DNA of 64,000 nucleotides, taken from assembly GCA_017979445.1 (NCBI GenBank), contig CM030710.1:12076248-12140247 (forward strand). Direction: 5' to 3'. Shown here one piece after another: positions 1 to 10,995 of the stretch (position 1 is the stretch's first letter; every line of letters begins with the position of its first letter). The position numbers and the translations under genes were made by a program. The notes under the pieces are model-generated. The model was not told the DNA's origin, did no database searches, and worked only from the letters and a program-made list of their open reading frames with translations. This DNA comes from Akebia trifoliata. Its lineage: Eukaryota; Streptophyta; Magnoliopsida; Ranunculales; Lardizabalaceae.

Positions 1-1188
1 TAGGGTTTATGGGGGGCTAGGGGAGCTTCTAGACCTACTTCTCTTAGGGTTTATGATTTGATGTTTTTAGGGGATGATTTGGATAGAGTTAGTGTTTAAT
101 TAGAGATCTTTTAATTAGAGTTGTGTTTTAATTAAAATTATTTTAGGTAGAATTGTGTTTTAATTAGAATTATTTTAGGTAGAATTGTTTTTAAGTTAGA
201 ACTCTATTAGATAGAGTTACTATTTAATTAGAATTCTATTATGACTTTTGGTCTTATTTGATATACTTTTAATGTTTTGACTTTAGTCTTAATTGATTGA
301 CTTTTAATATTTTGACTTCAGTCTTGCTTAATTGACTTTAATTTTGACTTTAGTCACACTTGATTGACTTTAATACTTTGACTACAGTCTTGCTTGATTG
401 ACTTTAAATTTTTGGAGAACCTCCTTCCATTATTTCTTTAATTCTTTGGACCCCCAAATGGAGGGGTCCTTAAAGAAATATCCCACGAACCCTCAACAAT
501 TTTACCCGAAAGTCCGATTGATCGATTTTTTAGGTTCAAATTTTTAAATTAATTTCATTAATGTTTCACTTTAATTATTTAATGTTTTATTTATTAATTT
601 CGAATTTTTTAATTATGAAAATTGTGAAATTACCGTTTTGCCCCCGGAGAGGACTTTTCACGTTTTAAGTCGGTTTTTAATGTTCTAGGATGTTTTAGAA
701 TCAATTTTTCGTAAGGAATTCAATGGAAATATTATTTTGTGTCATTTATGAAGTTTTTTGTGTGAAATGGTTGTGAACTTTATGAGGGGCATTTTCGTAA
801 TTTTGTCAAATTCTGTTAAAATTGGGGAAATGATTTATTTGGTTCTGATTTGTTATTTTATGTGTTCGAGAGAGTTTTTCTAAGCGTAACGTAGGCTCTA
901 GGGTTGTTTTGAAGTTAGGGGTATTTTGATAATTTGGTCAATTTTAGTGATTTTTATCGTGAAGCTTCTTTCTGGTTTGCAAGATGATGATTTCTATGTT
1001 TCTAGGGTCGTATTTTCCTAGCGTAGCGTGGTTTCAAAGGTTTTGTCAATTCGAGATACCTCATCCGGATTTCTAAAACATATCTGGTAACAAAATAAAG
1101 CAATAGAATACACATCCATCATTGAGAATCATTGCGATCGGGTTGACGAGTTTAATATTCAGGCGAGTGCAAAAATGGGGTGTCTACA
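1..1188 (-). mobile_element. LTR A: partial 3' LTR of Ogre-like element 1
   Basis: Minus-strand LTR whose TG end (TGTAGACACCCC in element orientation) lies at 1188; the other end is beyond the left edge. Base 1 aligns with about base 8551 of LTR B, so roughly 510 bp are missing off-window. It is preceded in element orientation by a polypurine tract, as expected for a 3' LTR. Relative to LTR B it lacks 35 bp at about 60-62, including the TATA box. The TTTAGGG-like words at the very start belong to the LTR and are not telomeric. Confidence 0.88.
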
Positions 1189-1202
1189 GATGCCCCTCTT
1201 TT
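1189..1202 (-). other. Polypurine tract of element 1
   Basis: On the minus strand AAAAGAGGGGCATC runs directly into the LTR start at 1188. This is the plus-strand primer position for a Ty3/gypsy element and fixes the element's orientation as right to left. The same tract, more or less degraded, precedes the LTRs starting at 9745, 10996 and 19651. Confidence 0.75.
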
Positions 1203-1539
1203 GCAGAGGGTTGAAGCAAACTAGATAGCAAATCTATTTTGGTAGATAGTGCGATATCCGAATGCCAAAGCTAGTGACAGTTCATTTTGCAGCCTGATTT
1301 AGCAATTCGTCAAGGTGTTCGGATCCTTGAGGGTAAACTCTCCCCGAATTAAAAGATTGTCAGGTCCTTGAGCGAGAGCTCTCACTGACAGTGTCAGATC
1401 CTTGAATTTTAGAGAATTCTCCCTGACTAAAAAGTGCAAGTGTGTGCACTGTGTGAAATTGAGTAAAATCTGAGTAAAACAAAGCTCGAGAAAATTTGAA
1501 TGATATTTGAGACATATCAGAGCAAAAGTTGGGAGAAAG

Positions 1540-2515
1540 TTAAATGTCGTACTCTACCTACTCTAGGTGAAAGAGTAATAAATTTATATTTTTTTGAGAG
1601 TCTTATTCTACCTACTCAAAGTGAAAGAGTAATGCACTAAATTTTTTTTGGGAAGTTCTACTCTACCTACCTGGAGTGAAAGAGTAATGAACTATTTTTG
1701 TTTTTTTTTTTTTTTGGAAGTTCTACTCTACTCTACCTACTCGGAGTGAAAGAGTAATGAACTAATTTTTTTGGGAAGTTCTACTCTACTCTACCTACTC
1801 GGAGTGAAGAGTAATGAACTAATTTTTTTGGGAAGTTCTACTCTACCTACCCGGAGTGAAAGAGTAATGAACTAAGCTTTTTAAAAGTCCTACTCTACCT
1901 GCCCAGGGTGAAAGAGTAATGAACTAATTTTTTTGGGAAGTTCTACTCTACCTACTCGGAGTGAAAGAGTAATGAACTAATTTTTTAGGAGTCCTACTCT
2001 ACCTGCCCAGGGTGAAAGAGTAATGAACTAATTTTTTTTTTGAAGTTCTACTCTACCTACTCGGAGTGAAAGAGTAATGAACCAAGCTTTTTGAGAGTCC
2101 TACTCTACCTGCCCAGGGTGAAAGAGTAATGAACTAATTATTTTGGGAAGTTCTACTCTACCTACTCGGAGTGAAAGAGTAATGAACTAATTGTTTTGGG
2201 AATCCTAGTCTACCTGCCCAGGTGAAAGAGTAATGAATTAATTATTTTGGGAAGTTCTACTCTACCTACTCGGAGTGAAAGAGTAATGAACTAATTGTTT
2301 TGGGAGTCCTACTCTACCTGCCCAGGGTGAAAGAGTAATGAACTAATTTTTTTTTTGAAGTTCTACTCTACTTACTCGGAGTGAAAGAGTAATGAACTAA
2401 TTTTTTTTTGGAAGTTCTACTCTACCTACTCGGAGTAAAAGAGTTATGAACTACTTTTTTCTTTTTTAGGAAGTTCTATTCTACCTGCCCAGGGTGCAAG
2501 AATAATGAACTAAGC
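1540..2515 (-). repeat. 3' UTR tandem array, ~54-bp unit, about 18 copies
   Basis: The unit carries TCTACTCTACCTACTCGGAG followed by GTGAAAGAGTAATGAACTAA and a T-rich spacer of variable length. Two alternating unit types are visible, one with CCTACTCGGAGTG and one with CCTGCCCAGGGTG, so a higher-order dimer occurs in places. It lies in the 3' UTR of element 1, the same relative position as the unrelated arrays at 10258-10600 and 18050-19130. Confidence 0.9.
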
Positions 2516-3659
2516 TTTGAGGGAACAAACGGGGGATTAACCTCGCATTTGATTTTTTTTTTTTTTAATAAAAAGTTGGATTTTACGAAGGTCTGGTAAA
2601 CATTTTAACTCTCTTTGAATCTGAGGAGTTTTCAAAATTGCTATCAAGAGGGTAACCTTTAATGCAAAGTTAACCTTATCCTTTGGGGTTGAAATTGACC
2701 AGGCATCAAAACAAAAATGCCCCTAGTTTGACAAGGAACATTGCATTAGGGATAATTGAATATAATTTGAAAATAAATGCCCCTAGTGTAAGGGGGGAAA
2801 CTGTACTCTTTAGAAAAAAGGAAGTGCCCTTGTTATTAAAGTTTGAAATCATTGATTACCGCAAGCGCAATAAAGGTTTAACTTTTAATTTTGACTTTTT
2901 ATATTAAAGATTTTGAGTCAGGCTCAAAGACATTGGAACAAAATATTTCTTTCTAAAATTCATCATAGAATTTGTTCTTTCTCCCCGTCGGTTCGCTTAG
3001 GGACATGAAACTCTTCAGATCAATCATAGACGAGATACTTGTATCCACTGAGTCTATATTTGGTTCAAACTGGGTATTGAAACTTGATCATTCGGACTTC
3101 TGATATTTCGGCTCGGGCTACCTTTTCAGCTTCTCAACTCAACGAAGATTTTCTTTTATTTTTTTATAGCTCTAAGTTTTGCCTAGATTGCCTATCCAGG
3201 TTTTCAATCTAGCGAGCATGCTCTAACTTTTGCCTAGATCGCCTTTTTAGGTTTTCGATCTAGCGAGCTTACAATTTTTTCTTTTTTCCTTGCTTTGATT
3301 GTTGCCAAGGTCATCCTTTCAGATCTTCAACCTTGCGAGCTTACCTTAATTTTTGCCTAAGCCGCCCTTTTTGGATTTTCAACTTAGCAGATTTTTTTCT
3401 TCTTCTTCCCTTCTTTCCTTCTGGAGTTGCTGTCTGATCATGCTTTGCTATCTTCCTTTTTCTCGCACGGTACTTAGGAGGACTTTCATGGGTAAGCTTA
3501 GGACTACGTATAAAAAGAAAGGGATTTTGAGGCTCAAAAACCCAAATGCCCCTTGTGTGACATTTCCTTTTAAATTATTTTCTTTTTCCTTGAATTTTCT
3601 TCCCCACTTTGACAATTTTTTTCTTTTGAATTTTTTTTTATAGATTTTTTCTTTGTCGG
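2516..3659 (-). mobile_element. 3' UTR of element 1 with degenerate repeats
   Basis: Non-coding 3' UTR of element 1. At 3160-3400 there are three to four degenerate ~70-80-bp units, each with a TTTTGCCTAGA...GCCT...GGTTTTCAATCTAGCGAGC pattern. Their reverse complements recur at 17150-17420 in element 3, so they belong to the family's 3' UTR. The short open frames here have no recognisable domain and I do not call them genes. Confidence 0.6.
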
Positions 3660-3960
3660 GGAATCTATTTTTATTTTTTTGATGTGGTCGGGCCTGAAGT
3701 AACTTCTCAGGTTGCCTACGTACCCCAGAATTTTGGGATCAGACCAAAACGTAGTTCGAAACTTTCCTCCCCTAGGTTAGTTGATCGGGCTAAGAAAAAA
3801 AAGGCATAATTTTTCTTTTTGAAAAATGTTGCAAAGGGGTTGAGAAAGGATATATTGAACTGGGTAACAGGAAAATTGATTCGGCCAAAGATGGCCTCCT
3901 TAAATGTAGTACCGCTTGATCTGGTTAAGGTTGGTTGGTTCTGGTAGTTCACTTTCATCA
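3660..3960 (-). mobile_element. Conserved post-pol block of element 1
   Basis: The plus strand here contains CAGGTTGCCTACGTACCCCA. On the minus strand this reads GTAGGCAACCTGAGAAGTTA, and the same block occurs on the plus strand at about 16850-16875. It marks the end of the coding region in this family. An 81-codon minus-strand frame spans it but resembles no known domain, so it is probably untranslated. Confidence 0.55.
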
Positions 3961-4555
3961 TGATCTTGAAGTCTGATGACTTTTCCAGACAGTATTTCCT
4001 TAATGAATGAATTTCTCCAATTGGGTTCAGACTTTCTCCTATAGTCGAGGAGGAGTGTTCAATTTTCTTTGAAGTCTGATAGTTAAATCCTTGACTTGTA
4101 AATGATGAGCTTTGACCTTTTTGTCAAATGCACGGGTGACTCTTCTTAAATAAGCTTGCACATGGTACAGGGCTTTAAGTCGTTTTCTTCAATCAAGTTT
4201 AATTTTTCATACTGCTGACGAAATCTATTTCTAACAAATGATTTTCCAACAAGACCCTGAGAGACGAAATTTTTATTTCAACTAGCAAGACTGCTTCCAT
4301 GCCATACACTAAGGAGTAGGGAGTAGCTCCAGTAGATGATCGAATTGAAGTTCGATATGTCCATAGCGTGAATGATAATTTTTCTGACCAATCTCGATGT
4401 GATTGACACATTTTCCTGATGATAGTCTTGAGACTCTTACTAACTGCTTCAACCGTTCCATTGATCTGAGGACGGTAGGGGGATGATTGTGCTTCCGGAT
4501 CTTCAACTTTAAACATAGAGTAATGATTATGCTTTGAAGTACGACCCATTATCAA
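3960..4555 (-). pseudogene. Integrase C-terminal remnant (Ty3/gypsy, Tat/Ogre type)
   Basis: The open frame 4199-4555 encodes 118 residues with the hallmarks of a plant gypsy integrase C-terminal region: SSPYRPQINGTVEAVSK, a W-E-L-F-LW-YRTS block, TGATPYSLVYGMEAVL and EIKISSLRVLLE. These follow the catalytic core in intact proteins. Downstream, after at least one frame change, the minus strand still reads AFDKKV-type sequence to about 3960. Integrase joins element DNA to the host chromosome; here the HHCC zinc finger and DDE core are missing, so this copy cannot act. The upstream side joins directly to protease/RT-boundary sequence, indicating an internal deletion. Confidence 0.85.
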
Positions 4556-4699
4556 AGATCAGTTCGAAAGGTACCCCATATCGACTGATAATATGTGATT
4601 TGAAACTCAAGATGTAGTAAGGATAGTGCTGATACATTTTATAACATCTTCTTTAATTCCATCGATATAGGCGAGTATCTATTCTGTGTTGAACAACAC

Positions 4700-5450
4700 C
4701 CAAGCTTGTACCTAACATACCCTCATATGATCACACGAACAAGTCTTTTGAAATTTCTGAGTAAATTCATTATCCCCTCGTGTTCCTTTAGGGATAAGAT
4801 GGTTCTATTTGAATCTCTTTAGGAATTATTTTTTGTTTCAAGGTCAAAGACCTTTCCTTTCTCGATTAAAGGTTGAGCCTGACTCTTATCTTCTTGTTCA
4901 GAAACGAAATCTATAAATTATTAGTTAATTCGTTAATGCGCTCGAGGTATTCAAAAATTTCCTTTATCCGATCAATTTTAGATGGGGGGCAACAGACACC
5001 TCTATAGACTCGATGAACTAACTTGACTCAATAGGAAAGAGTAGACTCAATCTAAGGAAGACATGACCTTGCTGGAAAAAAGGACTCGAGCTAACCCAAA
5101 TGACTCATGAAAACTCAAGACAAGTACCCATACGAGTTTGATTAGGACTGAGGACTGAGATATTGCTTATAACCGGTAGGATTGAAGCACTATGATCTTC
5201 AAAGAACAACTGGACGATGTTGAGAAATTTTGAGGTCATTTCTGACTATTGATTTGATATTGACGTTTATTTTAACTGACCGGATTTACAACCCTAGTTA
5301 GACGATGGACGATTGAGCTTAGACACAATGATAACCCTTAAACCTCTTTGAAGGTGAATTTAACCAATTTAAGTGTCACCCCCTTGATAACATTTTAAAT
5401 GAATCCTGAGATTTTATTGAATTTTGTGCACCAACCCATTAAATAATTCA
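4700..5450 (-). pseudogene. Deletion-scarred gag/protease/RT-boundary remnants of element 1
   Basis: 4720-4890 parallels 24720-24890 of element 2, the segment just upstream of RT. 4980-5220 parallels 25020-25340 (serine-rich linker). 5260-5450 parallels 30050-30200, upstream of gag. The three blocks are nearly adjacent here but span about 5.5 kb in element 2, so at least two large internal deletions removed RT, RNase H, most of integrase, protease and gag. No usable frame remains. This comes from reading shared words by eye, without an alignment. Confidence 0.6.
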
Positions 5451-5799
5451 TTAATGTAATGATTATTCACAAAAATAATTTTATTGCACTCTTGAAAAAT
5501 ATTGACAAATAATGTTTTCATTGAATAACAACTTCCACAAACATATTTCAATAATTTTTCATGCAAAAATAGATTTTTTGTAAACCATTTTTTTTTTTAA
5601 TTTTCTTTTCTTTTGGAAAACATTTTTTCTCTGAAAAATAGTTTTTTATTTGGAAAGCATTTTCTCGTGGAAAATCTTGTTCTTATGGAAAATATTTTTT
5701 GGAAAACGTTTTTTCTTAGAAAATATTTTTTCTAAAGAATAACACTTTTTCTAGAAAACATTTATTTTGGAAAATACTTTTCCTTTGTAAACTATTTCT

Positions 5800-6800
5800 T
5801 TTCTTTAAAAATGGGCTGAAATCGGAATTCAGAAAAGAATTTGATTTCCATTTTGATCTAAATGGCCCGACCCATCATGATTATTGGATCGAGATGAACT
5901 GGGTCATTATAAATTATTGCAAAAAATGGATTCTTTATTGGGTCGGTGCACCCATTTTAATTTTCAAAAAGAAAAATTTTTTATCCTTGAGGACAACCAT
6001 TATTCTAGATCTCATCATTCACATCACTCACATACATTCATCAATCACATGCATTCATTCAGTAAACAACCCGGGAACACCCACGATAAGTTCGAGTCGT
6101 GACCTACTGGGAAGGTTTCTAGACTCTAAGCTTACTACATGCAATGCATTTTTATCTGGCCACCCTTGCCCAAGCACACATATATACCTTTCGATACGTG
6201 GTGACTTGGTTTGATATACCGTATAGGTGATAATCTAAAACCTCAATTCACTTCTCTGAAGCCAAAAACAGCCAGTTTGATCTCCAGTTGAGAGGTGGCG
6301 CACAATGCTGAGCAAGGGCCCACTTAAATACCTCTCGTCTAGAATAGACGTAGTCTATCCCCCTCGTACAGTAGGGTACAGTGGGGCAAGATCTTGCTTA
6401 GGCACCGGTTATGACCAAGAAGTGCAATTGATATACTTAGACTATCTTTTATACCTACGGGTACGAGTCAAGAGTTGTAGCTTTCATAAATGGTTTGGCA
6501 TCCCACGAGGGGACCGACCACGTACTAGTACTACGTTGGCAATCGGGACATGTGACTGTGTGGCTTACAATAGGTCAAAGGCTCAGGTCGCTCCAGCCTG
6601 GGTGCATCAACATACTTCTCAGAATCACCTGATCAGATGGTATTGATGCCCCCAGTTTGATATACCCTAAGGTACGTGACTGGAGTTGTGGGTTTCATGA
6701 ATGACGTCGCATCTCCGAAGAGACCGGGCCACGCACTAGTGCCACGTTGGCTAAATGGGACGTGTAAGTGAGTAAAACAGTAAACGTGCATGTGGTGTGT
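5800..6800 (-). mobile_element. 5' leader of element 1
   Basis: This kilobase is closely similar to 31680-32700 of element 2 in the same orientation, for example around GAACTGGGTCATTATAAATT and GAGGGGACCGACCACGTACT. In element order it lies between the 5' UTR array and ORF1/gag. The open frames on the opposite strand (5884-6646) contain no known domain and are chance frames. Confidence 0.65.
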
Positions 6801-7189
6801 GCAAAACAGGGTGGGGTGTGCCCGGGACCTTTTTCAAACAAATGGGCCCATAGATCCAATCAAACCAATCATACATTTAATCAAAACCAAAATCATTCAA
6901 ATCATATGAATATTCAATTAAGATCACATTATTCCCATCACATAAGCACATTAACATTACGATCAACATCAATCATGTATTTCAATCAAGATCATGGTAA
7001 ATTAATTAATAAATATGGCATATGATAATGATCAAACAAACATTGCAATAGGCATAATTTTTATAATTTTAAGGTCCAATCAATGATCACTTTTGGGTGA
7101 TCCAAAATAAATCGAGATTCCAATAGGTGTTACATTGATGATAGAATGACAATGGTTGAGATGAGCTCACTCTCAAGAACATTAATTGT

Positions 7190-7790
7190 GCCAACATTAG
7201 ATAAATTCAGATTTTCTGTGAATTAGGAAAATACAATCTGAACTTGCATCGATGATATCTAAGGCTCCTGATAACGAAATCGAGTGAAATCAAGTTCTAA
7301 ATTAATTTACTCGATGAGATCTACATTTTATTAATAGGTGTCCAGACTTAGTTATCACCAGAATGTTCTGTAAAAACGTTTTAACGTTGTTGTCCCAACT
7401 TTCATTCAGAAATAATTCCAGATTTACAGATTGAACTTGCATCGATGATATCTAAGGCTTCCAATAACGAAATTGAGTGAACTCAGATTCTAACTTAATC
7501 TAGTCGACGAGATCTATGTTTTTTTAAAGGCTCCCAGACTTAATTCTCACTAGAATATTCTCTAAAAAAGTTTTAACATTGCTGTCCAGACTTTCATTCA
7601 GAAATAATTCCAGATTTACAGATTGAACTTGCATCGTTGATATCTAAGGCTTCCGATAACGAAATTGAGTGAACTCAGATTCTAAATTAATCTACTCGAC
7701 GAGATCTATGTTTTATTAAGAGGCTCCCAGACTTAATTCTCACTAGAATATTCTCTAAAAATGTTTTAATATTTTTGTCCAACCTTCATC
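7190..7790 (-). repeat. 5' UTR tandem array of element 1, ~193-bp unit, 3 copies
   Basis: Units are marked by TGATATCTAAGGCT at about 7253, 7446 and 7640, each followed by AACGAAATTGAGTGAACTCA-like sequence and a TTTTAACATTGCTGTCC-like block. The same unit, at about 198 bp and five copies, is at 33110-34030 in element 2. The array sits between PBS and coding region, so it is part of the leader RNA. Confidence 0.85.
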
Positions 7791-8017
7791 ATTCCATCAT
7801 TTTCATAGGTCAAATTGAATCTTTCATTATTTAGGGGTCATCAAAAAGTGATCCTTAATTGGAAAAAAAAATGCAATACCCAAAATCATCTACAATCAAG
7901 ACAAAAAATAAATAAATAGAAAAAGTAAATAAAATAAATCCAACTAAATAATAAAAAAATCTAGGTCATCTTGGCAATGCTCCCATACTTGGGGTTTTTC
8001 AAGTTTGATCCTCAATA

Positions 8018-8036
8018 GTCCCCAGTGGAGTCGCCA
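8018..8036 (-). other. Primer-binding site of element 1
   Basis: On the minus strand TGGCGACTCCACTGGGGAC lies one base inside the 5' LTR end (CTTTCA-g-TGGCG). Its position and TGG start are typical of an LTR-retrotransposon minus-strand primer site. Ogre elements are described as using a tRNA-Arg primer and this sequence may fit, but I have not matched it to a tRNA set. It is degraded at the equivalent site of element 2 (34281-34298). Confidence 0.75.
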
Positions 8037-8050
8037 CTGAAAGCGCCCTC

Positions 8051-8071
8051 GATCCGCGGGGTGCGCGGATC
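8051..8071 (-). promoter_or_regulatory. Conserved U5 hairpin beside the PBS
   Basis: GATCCGCG-GGGTG-CGCGGATC forms a perfect 8-bp stem with a 5-base loop, 14 bp from the LTR edge and next to the primer-binding site. The same element, with one or more mismatches, is near the end of the other family LTRs (about 28475-28495, 16290-16310, 21229-21250, 34312-34332). A role in the leader RNA is inference. Confidence 0.6.
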
Positions 8072-8631
8072 AGCTTTTGACCCTTGAGGTTTGGGAGTCG
8101 CCACCTAGTTATTACGGTCTAGAACCGATCAATGACTCTAAACGGATAAAACTAATCTAAAACCAAAAAAACTAAATTCGGAGATCATGTTACGGGATTG
8201 GAAGGTGTTAGGCACCAACCCCGCCCGGCCAAAGTCGGTCTCTACTAAATTCCCAAGCAAATTACATTGCTAAAACCTAGATAAAAATAAATAAAAATTT
8301 ACCTTTCCGATAGCAAGGACTTTGTTCCCTCAGATTTGACAAAAAGAGCTCTTTGTACCGTGCTCCCTAGCTTCGTTCTGTCTTCGGATTTGACTTCGGA
8401 TCTCCTAGACCGAGGTATCTCCTTGCTTTTGGATCTGAACTCTTCAAGTTTGTTGCGGATTTGGGGGTGTTTTTGTAGGGCTTTTAGGCGTTTTCTAGAC
8501 TAAAATTGAAGGGGGGATGTTAGGTAAGGAGTTGGGGCTCCAAAACTAGGGTTTATGGGGGGCTAGGGGAGCTTCTAGACCTACTTCTCTTAGGGTTTAT
8601 TATTTGATACGAAAATAGGGTGTGAGCACCT

Positions 8632-8641
8632 CTATTTATAG
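8632..8641 (-). promoter_or_regulatory. LTR TATA box (LTR B)
   Basis: On the minus strand TCTATAAATAGAGG is a canonical plant TATA box inside the LTR, the expected promoter of the element RNA. Its equivalent at 27892-27901 is intact in the solo LTR; in LTR A it has been deleted. Confidence 0.65.
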
Positions 8642-9745
8642 ATGTTTTTAGGGGATGATTTGGATAAAGTTAGTGTTTATTAGAGATCTTTTAATTAGAG
8701 TTGTGTTTTAGTTCGACTTGTTTTAGGTAGAATTTTTTTTAATTAGAATTGTTTTAGGTAGAATATTTTTAAGTTAGAACTCTATTAGATAGAGTTATTA
8801 ATCAATTATAATTCTATTATGACTTTTAATGTTTTGACTTTAGTCTTAATTGATTGACTTTTAATATTTTGACTTCAGTCTTGCTTAATTGACTTAATTT
8901 TGACTTCAGTCTCACTTGATTGACTTTAATACCTTGACTTCAGTCTTGCTTGATTTACTTTTAATTTTTGGAGAACCCCCCTCTAAAATATCTTTAATTC
9001 TTTGGACCCCCAAATGGAGGGGTCCTTAAAGAAATATCCCACGAACCCTCAACAATTTTGCCTGAGAGTCCGATTAATCGATTTTTAAGGTTCAAAATTT
9101 TAAATTAATTTCATGAATATTTAAATTTAATTATTTAATATGTTATTTATTAATTTCGGAATTTTTTATCATGAAAATTGTGAAATTACCGTTTTGCCCC
9201 CGAAGAGGACTTTTCACGTTTTAAGTCGGTTTTTTATGTTCCAGGATGTTTTAGAATCGATTTTTCATAAGGAATTCAATGGAAATATTAGTTTGTGTCA
9301 TTTATGAAGTTTTTTTGTGTGAAATGATTGTAAACTTTATGAGGGGCATTTTCGTAATTTTGTCAAATTCTGTTAAAATTGGCGAAATGATTTATTTGTT
9401 TTTGATTTGTTATTTTATGTGTTTGAGAGAGTTTTCCTAAGCGTAACGTAGGCTCTAGGATTGTTTTGATGTTAGGGGTATTTTGGTAATTTGGTCAATT
9501 TTTAGTGATTTTTGTTGTGAAGTTTCTTTTTGGTCTGTAAGATGATGGTTTCTATGTTTCTGGGTCGTATTTTTCTAGCGTAGCGTGGTTTCTAAGGTTT
9601 TGTCAGTTCGAGATACCTCATCCGGATTTCTGAAACATATCTGGTAACAAAATAAAGCAATGGAATACACATCCATCATTGGGAATCATTGCAATCGGAT
9701 TGACGAGTTGATTAATCAGGCGAGTGCAAAAATGGGGTGTCTACA

Positions 9746-9758
9746 GATGCCCCTCTTA
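9746..9758 (-). other. Stranded PPT remnant next to LTR B
   Basis: GATGCCCCTCTTA on the plus strand reads TAAGAGGGGCATC on the minus strand and abuts the LTR start, exactly as the PPT does at 1189-1202. From about 9759 the sequence instead reads as plus-strand 3' UTR. The junction therefore joins two elements of opposite orientation after only ~13 bp of PPT. Confidence 0.55.
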
Positions 9759-10995
9759 TACTAGGGGTATTTTTTTATTTTTGTATGATGTATTTAATTA
9801 TCTCCAATGCCATGTTTATTATCAAACCAGGGGCATTTTATTTTTGAGCAATGTTATTCCTAAAAGATAATGGGAATCCCAAATTTAAGGTTACCTTCTT
9901 GATAATAATTTTTCGAAAACCCTTGAGGATCAAAAGAAATAAAAATAAAAGTTTTAAATTCATAAAACTTTTGGATAAAACCTTGAGGTTCAAACAAAAG
10001 CATTTCGGATCTCACATTTGGTTGTGCCCAGAGATTAACTTATAACACTTTCACCTAGAATAGGAGATAGGACATTCATTATTTTCCAGATCTATTCATT
10101 CTCAGATTCAATCACTATTTTTCAAATTCATTTTCAATTATTCTTTCCCAGATTTATTCCTTCATTCTCAATTTTACTCAGTCAGATACTGTCAAGGGTT
10201 ATCTTGGATTTTGCTCAGTTGCCGCCAAATGTTAACTTGGATTTCGCTCGGATTATGTTCAGATACCGTTGAGGGTTTCTCGAAATTATGCTTAGATATC
10301 GTCGAGGGTTTCTCGGAATTATACTCAGTTACCACCGAGGGTTTTCTCAGAATTATGCTCAGATACCACCGAGGGTTTCTCGGAATTATGCTCAGTTACC
10401 GCCAAAGGTTTTCTCGGAATTATGCTCAGATTACGCTGATGGTTTCTCAGAATTATGCTCAGTTACCATCGAGGATTTTCTCAAAATTATGCTCAGATAC
10501 CGTCGAGGATTTCTCAGAATTATGCTCAACTACCGTTGAGGATTTCTCGGAATTATGCTCAGATACCGGCGAGGGTTTCTCGGAATTATGCTCAGTTATG
10601 CTCAGTTGATATTCAATTTATGCTCAGATTATGCTCAGTTTATGTCCAGTTTATGCTCAATTTATATTCATTTTGTGCTCAGATTTTACTCAGTTCACAA
10701 CTTAAACTCTTTGAAATATATCTCAGATTCTAAGTGCACACACTTGCACTTTTTAGTCGAGGAGAATTCTCTAAAATTCAAGGATTTGACAACGTAAGTG
10801 AGAGTTCGCGTTTAAGGACCTGACAACTTTTTTGTTCGGGGAGAATTTTACCTTCAAGGATCTGAATGCCCTGACGAATTGCTAAATCAGGCTGCAAAAT
10901 GAACTGTTACTAGCTTTGGCATTCAGATATCGCAATATCTATTAAAATAGATTTGCTATCTAGTTTGTTTCAACCCTCTATCAAAGAGTGGCATC
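9759..10995 (+). mobile_element. 3' UTR of a truncated plus-strand Ogre-like element
   Basis: 10740-10995 is the reverse complement of 1189-1450 in element 1 (shared words such as TGACGAATTGCTAAATCAGG), and 9840-10080 resembles 2520-2700 reversed. This is thus the 3' UTR of a plus-strand relative ending at LTR C. A PPT (about 10982-10995, ending GGCATC) precedes the LTR. Everything upstream of the 3' UTR is lost at the junction with LTR B. The plus-strand frame 9851-10045 has no recognisable domain. Confidence 0.75.
10258..10600 (+). repeat. 3' UTR tandem array, 33/34-bp unit, about 10 copies
   Basis: The unit has the form CAG(A/T)TACCGTCGAGG followed by TTTCTCGGAATTATGCT; 33- and 34-bp versions tend to alternate. 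Because the period is near a multiple of three, long open frames run through it in several phases (for example 10211-10609); I read these as artefacts. It sits where element 1 has its ~54-bp array. Confidence 0.85.

Larger units (their letters stand above)
1189..8037 (-). mobile_element. Internal region of Ogre-like Ty3/gypsy element 1 (gutted)
   Basis: This 6.85-kb stretch lies between LTR A and LTR B, with a PPT at the left and a PBS at the right, so it reads on the minus strand. In element order it has a 5' UTR with a ~193-bp tandem array (7190-7790), a leader block (5800-6800) matching 31680-32700 of element 2, remnants of gag and the protease/RT boundary (4700-5450), a C-terminal integrase remnant (3960-4555), and a 3' UTR with a ~54-bp array. 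ORF1, most of gag, protease, RT, RNase H and the integrase core are missing. Assignment to the Ogre/Tat lineage is inferred from the integrase type, the UTR arrays and the related element 2. Confidence 0.85.
8038..9745 (-). mobile_element. LTR B: 5' LTR of Ogre-like element 1 (1708 bp)
   Basis: Full-length LTR, TGTAGACACCCC at 9745 reading leftwards to CTTTCA at 8038. It carries a TATA box (8632-8641) and, near its end, an 8-bp-stem hairpin (8051-8071). A PBS follows at the left. A 13-bp PPT-like remnant also precedes it at the right, so this LTR once stood between two internal regions, as in recombined tandem elements. Confidence 0.9.

Noticed and set aside
1..60. Telomere-like TAGGGTTTAT words
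   Set aside because: The same words occur at 8551-8600 within LTR B; they are part of the LTR and do not repeat in tandem.
4309..4506. Second minus-strand frame over the integrase remnant
   Set aside because: A shadow in another phase; the SSPYRPQ...GMEAVL motifs lie in the longer frame.
5884..7025. Plus-strand frames in the leader of element 1
   Set aside because: The same region is a non-coding leader shared with element 2 in minus orientation; no domain in these frames.
10211..10797. Several long overlapping plus-strand frames
   Set aside because: They run through a 33/34-bp tandem array, which keeps all phases free of stops; the peptides are just the repeat translated.
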